Notes under the pieces: generated by a model
Seen by the model: the letters and a program-made list of their open reading frames with translations, nothing else
Databases searched by the model: none
Told to the model about the DNA's origin: nothing
Shown: piece after piece, positions 60,276 to 64,000 of the stretch
How positions within the stretch are numbered: position 1 is the first letter of the stretch
Layout: every line of letters starts with the position of its first letter
DNA from: Bacteroidales bacterium
GTDB lineage: Bacteria > Bacteroidota > Bacteroidia > Bacteroidales > F082
DNA: 64,000 nt
Assembly (NCBI GenBank): GCA_024709145.1
Contig: JANJXG010000003.1
Location: 1-64,000, forward strand
Direction: 5' to 3'
Translations under genes and position numbers: made by a program

Positions 60276-61313
60276 ATGCAATGTAAAGAACGTGAGTTTG
60301 GCAGGCTGACGGATGGCAGGTCTGTTCGCTTGTTCTCCTTTGAATGCAGTGATGGGATGCAGCTTGAGATCACGAATTATGGAGGCATTATTACCTCCGT
60401 CAGGCTATCTGATAAGAATGGTATTTTCGACGAACTTTGCTGTGGTTTTCCTGATCTTTCAAATTATCTGAAACCACATCCTTATTTTGGAGCTTTGGTT
60501 GGTCGCTATGCAGGACGGATTGGCGGTGGGCGATTGCCTGTCGGGGATGAAGTTTACCAACTTCAGCTGCACGACAGACATTGCCATCTGCATGGCGTAA
60601 ATACCGGTTTTCACACACGACTCTGGTCAGCCTTGCTTGAGTCTGATGACACAAAAGCAGTGCTGAAGCTTACTTACATGAGTCCTCATCTCGAAGAAAA
60701 TTATCCCGGAAATCTCAATGTTACAGCCACTTATACCATTTTCGACAATAACCGGATCGACTTGTGTTTTGAAGCTGAAACGGATCGTCCGACCCATTTG
60801 AACCTTACCAACCATGCCTATTTTAACCTTAATGGCTTCAGATCGTCAGTTGGTGATCATTGGTTGAAAGTCGATGCAGATCAGGTTGTTGAACTGAATG
60901 AAGCGATGTTACCCACAGGAATGCTAAAACCGGTCAAAGGCAGCATATTTGATTTTTCTGAGCTTATACTGCTATCTTCAAGATTAGTACCTCAGACTCA
61001 TGAACTGGATCATTGTTTTGTGCTAAATCAAAGCAGGAAAGATACACCGGCGGTGGAGTTATTTCATAATGAAACCGGCCGCAGTTTAAAGGTGTATACC
61101 GATCAGCCCGGAGTTCAGGTATACAGTGGTAATTTCTTAGATGGTTCACTCACGGGAAACGACTCAAAAACTTATCACAAGCATGGCGCCATTTGTTTCG
61201 AGACGCAGCATTTTGCCGATAGTCCCAATCAGCCTTCGTTTCCATCAACTTTGCTTCAGCCCGGTCAAGCGTTTCGGGCCTCGACAACCTATTTATTTGA
61301 AGTGAGGTCCTAA
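60276..61313 (+). CDS. galM: Aldose 1-epimerase
   Basis: 345 aa mutarotase that interconverts alpha and beta anomers of hexoses. Visible: ITNYGGIITSVRLSDKNG, VGRYAGRIGGG, HLHGVNTGFHTRLW (His), THLNLTNHAYFNLNG (His), ELDHCFVLN (Asp) and CFETQHFADSPNQPSFPS (general-base Glu). No signal peptide, so cytoplasmic. First of three sugar genes running to the end of the window, followed by a sugar nucleotidyltransferase and a Na/sugar symporter. Confidence 0.93.
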   Translation: MQCKEREFGRLTDGRSVRLFSFECSDGMQLEITNYGGIITSVRLSDKNGIFDELCCGFPDLSNYLKPHPYFGALVGRYAGRIGGGRLPVGDEVYQLQLHDRHCHLHGVNTGFHTRLWSALLESDDTKAVLKLTYMSPHLEENYPGNLNVTATYTIFDNNRIDLCFEAETDRPTHLNLTNHAYFNLNGFRSSVGDHWLKVDADQVVELNEAMLPTGMLKPVKGSIFDFSELILLSSRLVPQTHELDHCFVLNQSRKDTPAVELFHNETGRSLKVYTDQPGVQVYSGNFLDGSLTGNDSKTYHKHGAICFETQHFADSPNQPSFPSTLLQPGQAFRASTTYLFEVRS

Positions 61314-61355
61314 CATCGAAGTCAAACATACAAACAGAATGTGAACCAAAACAAT

Positions 61356-62300
61356 ATGAAAAAAGAAGCCCCGACACTTCTCATTTTGGCTGCCGGCATG
61401 GGCAGCAGGTATGGCGGTTTGAAGCAGGTTGATCGCCTGGGACCCTCAGGTGAAACCATCATCGACTATGCTGTTTATGACGCCATCAGAGCCGGATTTG
61501 GAAAAGTGGTGCTCGTAATCAGAAAAAGTACCGAGCACGACTTTTTGGAGACTTATGGAAATGGCTTTCTTAACAATATTCCGTATGAATTTGTTTACCA
61601 GGATCTTGATATGCTTCCGGATGGATTTCAATTGCCGGAGGGACGAACAAAACCCTGGGGTACTGCACATGCTATCTGGGTGGCTCGTCACACGATCAAA
61701 ACTGATTTTGTGGTGATTAATGCAGATGATTTTTATGATGCACCTTCTTATCAGGCACTGGCCGGTTTTATCTCAGAGACAGAAAGACCCCTGAATAGCT
61801 TCGCCATGTGCGGCTATAAGCTTAGCAACACCCTTTCACCACATGGTACGGTTTCGAGGGGAGTGTGCCGGATCAGCCTGGATAACAGTCTGCATAGTGT
61901 GGAAGAACACACCAAAATCGGCTACGATGAGGCTGGCAGAATTATCAGTGATATTAACGGAAAAAGTGTTGAATTGAAGCCTGATACAATTGTATCAATG
62001 AATATCTGGGCTTTTAATCCCATCATTTTTGAATTCATTGGACAGTATTTCAGTCTTTTTCTGCAAGAACATGCCGGCGATTTAAAGTCGGAATTATATA
62101 CCCCCCGTCTTGTTGATCAGCTCTTGCGTGATGGCAAAGCGGAGGTCAGGGTATTGAATACAAATTCGCAATGGTTTGGGGTTACTTATGCCGATGATAA
62201 AACTTTTGTAGTGGATCGGATTGCCCGGCTTGTTGAAAACAATCAATATCCAACGCCATTGTGGCGGCCAAATGATGATAAACCAGTTTTTAACGTTTAA
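61356..62300 (+). CDS. Sugar nucleotidyltransferase family protein
   Basis: 314 aa. Nucleotide-binding LAAGMGSRYGGLKQVD near the N-terminus, metal-binding INADDFYDAPSY, and WNAFNP-like SMNIWAFNPIIFEF later. A sugar-1-phosphate NTP transferase; donor and sugar unknown. The ATG at 61356 is preferred to an in-frame GTG at 61341, because the domain begins almost at once. Between galM and a sugar symporter, so the substrate is probably the imported hexose after phosphorylation. Confidence 0.85.
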   Translation: MKKEAPTLLILAAGMGSRYGGLKQVDRLGPSGETIIDYAVYDAIRAGFGKVVLVIRKSTEHDFLETYGNGFLNNIPYEFVYQDLDMLPDGFQLPEGRTKPWGTAHAIWVARHTIKTDFVVINADDFYDAPSYQALAGFISETERPLNSFAMCGYKLSNTLSPHGTVSRGVCRISLDNSLHSVEEHTKIGYDEAGRIISDINGKSVELKPDTIVSMNIWAFNPIIFEFIGQYFSLFLQEHAGDLKSELYTPRLVDQLLRDGKAEVRVLNTNSQWFGVTYADDKTFVVDRIARLVENNQYPTPLWRPNDDKPVFNV

Positions 62301-62312
62301 TCTTTACTAATT

Positions 62313-63953
62313 ATGGAAGCCTTCCAAATGCTCGACTATGTGATTTTCAGTCTTTATGCCCTTCTTATTCTGGGTGTTGGACTTTGGGTCTCCAGAAGTA
62401 AAACCGGATCAAAGAAGAGTGCTGAAGAGTATTTTCTGGCAGGAAAAAGCCTTCCTTTCTGGGCAATAGGTGCCTCCTTGATTGCTGCCAATATTTCAGC
62501 AGAGCAATTTATCGGGATGTCTGGTTCCGGCTTTGCCATTGGCTTAGCCATTGCCTCCTATGAATGGATGGGAGCCCTCACGCTGATTATTGTTGCAAAA
62601 TTCTTTTTGCCGGTTTTTATCAGGCAAGGACTTTTCACTATTCCCGAATTCATCGAAAGGAGGTTTAATACCAACCTCAAAACCATCCTGGCAGTGTTTT
62701 GGGTTTCACTCTTTATTTTTGTTAACCTTACATCGGTGCTTTTTCTGGGTGCCAAAGCACTGGATACCGTGCTTGGCACCGGCGATGGCAGCATGATTTT
62801 TCCGCTAATAATCGGGTTGGCACTTTTTGCTGCAGCCTATTCCATCTGGGGCGGTCTTTCGGCTGTTGCCTGGACGGATGTGATTCAGGTTGTGTTGCTG
62901 GTTTTGGGTGGCTTAATCACCACCTTTATCGCTCTCGACAAAGTTACACCTGATGGTGGTGTATTTGCGGGCTTTTCACATGTTTATCAGCAAGCCGGCG
63001 ATAAGTTCCACATGATTTTGCACCGCGACCATGAGCAGTTTATGAACCTGCCCGGAATCGGCGTAATTATCGGGGGACTTTGGGTAGCCAACCTTTATTA
63101 TTTTGGTTTTAATCAATACATCATTCAACGTGCTCTGGCGGCCAAATCGCTTCGTGAAGCGCAAAAAGGTCTCGCATTTGCTGCATTTTTGAAGTTATTA
63201 CTCCCGCTTCTGGTTGTGATTCCGGGTATTATTGCCTGGGTGTTTTTTATGCAAAACGATGGTACAATGGTAGTTGAAGGCGTGAAGGAAGTGTTTATAA
63301 GGACTGACGGAAGTCTCAACTACGACCTTGCCTATCCCTGGCTTATCAAGACATTTATTCCAACAGGTGTTAAAGGGCTCGTGGTAGCTGCACTCACTGC
63401 TGCAATCCTTTCTTCGCTGGCATCGATGCTCAACTCAACAGCTACGATTTTTACGATGGATATCTATAAACCTTATTTTTCCAAAAAGACCGATGGCTCC
63501 GACCTTGTTGGTGTGGGTCGCATTTCCGTGCTCATAGCCCTGGCCATTGCTGTGGTTCTCGCACCGGCACTTGAAACAATGCCGCAGATGTTTCAGTACA
63601 TCCAGGAATATACCGGCGTGGTAAGCCCTGGTGTGTTGGCAGTCTTTTTAATGGGCCTTTTTTGGAAGAAAACGAATGCCAAAGCGGCCATTATTGGCGT
63701 AATAAGCTCCATACCAATTGCTTTGGCACTAAAACTGTTGCCTGTCGAATTGCCATTCCTCGATCAGATGTTGTATACTTGCTTGCTCACGGTGGTTGTT
63801 ATCCTGATGGTTAGTTTGGTGAGTGCTGAAACCGATGACGATCCGAAAGCGATCGCATTGCCAAAGGAAATATTCAAAACGGAAAAAAACTTCAACATTG
63901 CTGCATATCTGGTCATGCTGATTCTGGTTGTTATTTATGCCGCCTTTTGGTGA
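62313..63953 (+). CDS. Sodium/sugar symporter (SSS family, SGLT-like)
   Basis: 546 aa with about 14 hydrophobic segments. Sodium:solute symporter features: EEYFLAGKSLPFWAIGASLIAANISAEQFIGMSGSGFA, then FWVSLFIFVNLTSVLFLGAKAL and AALTAAILSSLASMLNSTATIF, the sodium-site region. It resembles the sodium/glucose-galactose cotransporters. 12 nt after the nucleotidyltransferase gene. The last 47 nt of the window hold no feature. Confidence 0.9.
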   Translation: MEAFQMLDYVIFSLYALLILGVGLWVSRSKTGSKKSAEEYFLAGKSLPFWAIGASLIAANISAEQFIGMSGSGFAIGLAIASYEWMGALTLIIVAKFFLPVFIRQGLFTIPEFIERRFNTNLKTILAVFWVSLFIFVNLTSVLFLGAKALDTVLGTGDGSMIFPLIIGLALFAAAYSIWGGLSAVAWTDVIQVVLLVLGGLITTFIALDKVTPDGGVFAGFSHVYQQAGDKFHMILHRDHEQFMNLPGIGVIIGGLWVANLYYFGFNQYIIQRALAAKSLREAQKGLAFAAFLKLLLPLLVVIPGIIAWVFFMQNDGTMVVEGVKEVFIRTDGSLNYDLAYPWLIKTFIPTGVKGLVVAALTAAILSSLASMLNSTATIFTMDIYKPYFSKKTDGSDLVGVGRISVLIALAIAVVLAPALETMPQMFQYIQEYTGVVSPGVLAVFLMGLFWKKTNAKAAIIGVISSIPIALALKLLPVELPFLDQMLYTCLLTVVVILMVSLVSAETDDDPKAIALPKEIFKTEKNFNIAAYLVMLILVVIYAAFW

Positions 63954-64000
63954 GAAATTTCACCATTTTGCTGCATTGAGTTTAATTTGAGGTTAAAACC

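Overview
The window is a stretch of chromosome from a member of the Bacteroidota, most likely a Bacteroidales/Marinilabiliales-type organism. The evidence is: secreted proteins ending in type IX secretion (T9SS) type A sorting domains; a PorX-type T9SS regulator; an RprX/RprY-like two-component pair; an Rnf complex in the order B-C-D-G-E-A; a UbiA-type lipid prenyltransferase next to a KdsC-like phosphatase; and many starts preceded by the Bacteroidota -7 box TAnnTTTG rather than by a Shine-Dalgarno sequence. No mobile element, CRISPR array, rRNA or tRNA was recognised.

Layout. 1-1000: end of a DUF4397/T9SS protein and its terminator. 1030-6250: methionine-branch operon (O-acetylhomoserine sulfhydrylase, homoserine acyltransferase, aspartokinase-homoserine dehydrogenase), preceded by what look like two tandem ribosome-mediated attenuators. 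Each has a Met-rich leader peptide, an antiterminator strand and an intrinsic terminator; this is the most interesting feature of the window. 6279-9415: dnaA, a YigZ/IMPACT protein and an EamA transporter on the minus strand. 9552-14118: a DUF2807/outer-membrane protein and a large secreted GH13 enzyme. 14219-15743: minus-strand OsmC, hotdog thioesterase, lipoprotein and a tiny Cys/Lys-rich exported protein. 15802-18348: a helically phased direct-repeat operator, then an RprXY-like system and a small membrane protein. 18413-20764: sugar permease plus ROK glucokinase. 20997-26503: flippase, an AT-rich glycosyltransferase/FkbM pair, YihY, nadC and a DUF4783-like protein. 26741-30943: lipoprotein, AT-rich GLUG/T9SS protein, SDR and RseC-like protein. 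31268-36342: the full Rnf ion-pumping complex behind a hairpin-rich intergenic region.

36543-43327: LruC-domain lipoprotein, SO_0444-type metal exporter fused to an HMA domain, DUF3298-type protein and Na/phosphate cotransporter. 43333-49813 (minus): LutA-like Fe-S protein, aroA, aroB, alanine dehydrogenase, tsaE and porX. 49948-51189: HD phosphohydrolase. 51404-57725: an operon of DoxX, three Gfo/Idh/MocA oxidoreductases, a sugar isomerase/epimerase and a DUF1080 lipoprotein, matching the cell-envelope 3-keto-glycoside cleavage route described in gut Bacteroidota. 57868-60116: DUF2520 protein, KdsC-like phosphatase and UbiA prenyltransferase. 60276-63953: aldose epimerase, sugar nucleotidyltransferase and Na/sugar symporter.

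Several start codons were moved inward from the longest reading frame because the longer version would begin inside or upstream of a -7 box, or because a signal peptide or family N-terminus begins later. All assignments come from reading the sequence and from family knowledge; no database search was run.
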